From the NCBI GenBank assembly GCA_021789215.1, contig JAJYJS010000004.1, positions 90,231 through 154,230 on the forward strand: a stretch of DNA of 64,000 nucleotides, written 5' to 3'. The position numbers and the translations under genes are program-made. This stretch comes from Nitrospirota bacterium. Its GTDB lineage: Bacteria; Nitrospirota; Thermodesulfovibrionia; Thermodesulfovibrionales; JdFR-88. Shown here piece by piece: positions 63,496-64,000 of this stretch. The notes beneath the pieces are model-generated. The model worked only from the letters and a program-made list of their open reading frames with translations, had not been told where the DNA came from and made no database searches. The first letter of the stretch is position 1, and each line of letters begins with the position of its first letter.

Positions 63496-64000
63496 ATGGA
63501 ACCTATGAGCGGCAGCATTATGGTAGCAGCGACCGCCCTTATTGTGGGACTTGCCTTCGGTTTCGTGCTGCAGAGGGGCAGGTTTTGCGTCAACACGGCA
63601 TTCAGGGACATAATCTTCATAAATGACGTGACGCTCTTCAGGGCCTATCTTCTGGCGGTAGTCATCGCCATAATCGGAGCGAATTTCCTTGAAGACATGC
63701 ACTGGCTGGGCACCGACGTTGACGGCACCCCGTTCACGCTTGCCAGACAGGCATTTGCCCCCGTGGCAAACATCGTTGGCGGCTATGTCTTCGGTCTGGG
63801 CATGGTGCTGGCTGGCGGCTGCGGCAGCGGCATCCTCTACAGGGTGGGCGAAGGCCTCACGGCGGCAATGCTTGCGGTCCTTGGCTTTGCAATCGGCATT
63901 CTTACAACGACATCGGGCGTACTAAGACCCGTATATCTTTTTCTGAGGAGCTACAAGGTGGGCCTAACCGGGGCGGACGGCCAGACCAACTACGGCTTTG
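63496..64000 (+). CDS. YeeE/YedE-family (sulfur transport) membrane protein, truncated by window end
   Basis: The first 168 residues of a larger protein from the ATG at 63496, GGGGAGAGAAGC upstream. Membrane helices at about 10-30, 43-60, 88-112, 118-140. Two conserved half-site motifs of the thiosulfate/sulfur transporter family are present: QRGRFCVNTAF (Cys about 36) and LAGGCGSGILYRVGEG (Cys about 112). These Cys are thought to pass thiosulfate through the membrane in TsuA. Rest lies beyond the window. Confidence 0.85.
   Translation, partial: MEPMSGSIMVAATALIVGLAFGFVLQRGRFCVNTAFRDIIFINDVTLFRAYLLAVVIAIIGANFLEDMHWLGTDVDGTPFTLARQAFAPVANIVGGYVFGLGMVLAGGCGSGILYRVGEGLTAAMLAVLGFAIGILTTTSGVLRPVYLFLRSYKVGLTGADGQTNYGF

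Overview
The window looks like chromosomal DNA of an anaerobic or microaerophilic bacterium with an autotrophic or acetogen-like C1 metabolism. It carries a selenocysteine formate dehydrogenase with NuoE/NuoF-like partners, formate-tetrahydrofolate ligase, a pterin-binding methyltransferase-like protein, a two-subunit iron-sulfur fumarase, an 11-heme cytochrome c, an aldehyde:ferredoxin oxidoreductase and an ADP-forming acetyl-CoA synthetase. This mix, together with the SBBP/FN3 surface protein, resembles Nitrospirota or Desulfobacterota genomes. That placement is inference; there is no rRNA gene in the window.

Layout. 1-3.3 kb: surface protein and a membrane-anchored unknown. 3.36-5.48 kb: a small cassette with two toxin-antitoxin pairs, lying between a 5' tRNA-Leu fragment and the intact tRNA-Leu. 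5.5-14.2 kb: amino-acid ABC transporter, alkyltransferase, a PPIase-like lipoprotein, SufR-like regulator, pterin-binding protein, fumarase, an NDUFA9-like protein and a universal stress protein. 14.3-17.3 kb: multiheme cytochrome, hemL, NifU-like scaffold. 17.4-24.2 kb: fhs and the nuoE-nuoF-fdhA operon. 24.4-29.2 kb: cysteine desulfurase, M16 peptidase, pnp, rpsO. 29.48-43.87 kb: a 14.3-kb integrative element in tRNA-Arg(ACG), bounded by 47-bp direct repeats. It carries an integrase, an iteron-like control region, hicBA, a 39-repeat CRISPR array, a complete type I-C cas operon (cas3-5-8c-7-4-1-2) and a DUF3800 gene. 44-50.2 kb: two-CW protein, YIP1 protein, AOR/aldolase/SprT operon and three tandem paralogous secreted Cys-rich proteins. 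50.5-55.8 kb: PDH E1alpha/E1beta/E2 followed by both ADP-forming acyl-CoA synthetase subunits. 55.8-64 kb: Glu/Leu dehydrogenase, Fur/PerR regulator, a MITE-like inverted repeat, a selenocysteine peroxiredoxin, an ABC-2 exporter, DUF3015 and DUF4105 proteins and a truncated YeeE/YedE transporter.

Two genes are split by an in-frame TGA exactly where the catalytic Cys/Sec belongs (formate dehydrogenase, codon 347; peroxiredoxin, codon 56). Each TGA is followed by a bacterial SECIS-like hairpin, so the organism very probably inserts selenocysteine. The formate dehydrogenase and fhs supply the first steps of the methyl branch of the Wood-Ljungdahl pathway, and the PDH/acyl-CoA synthetase operon could convert pyruvate to acetate with ATP formation. 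The CRISPR-Cas system is accessory: it sits inside a tRNA-targeted mobile element that also carries a toxin-antitoxin pair.
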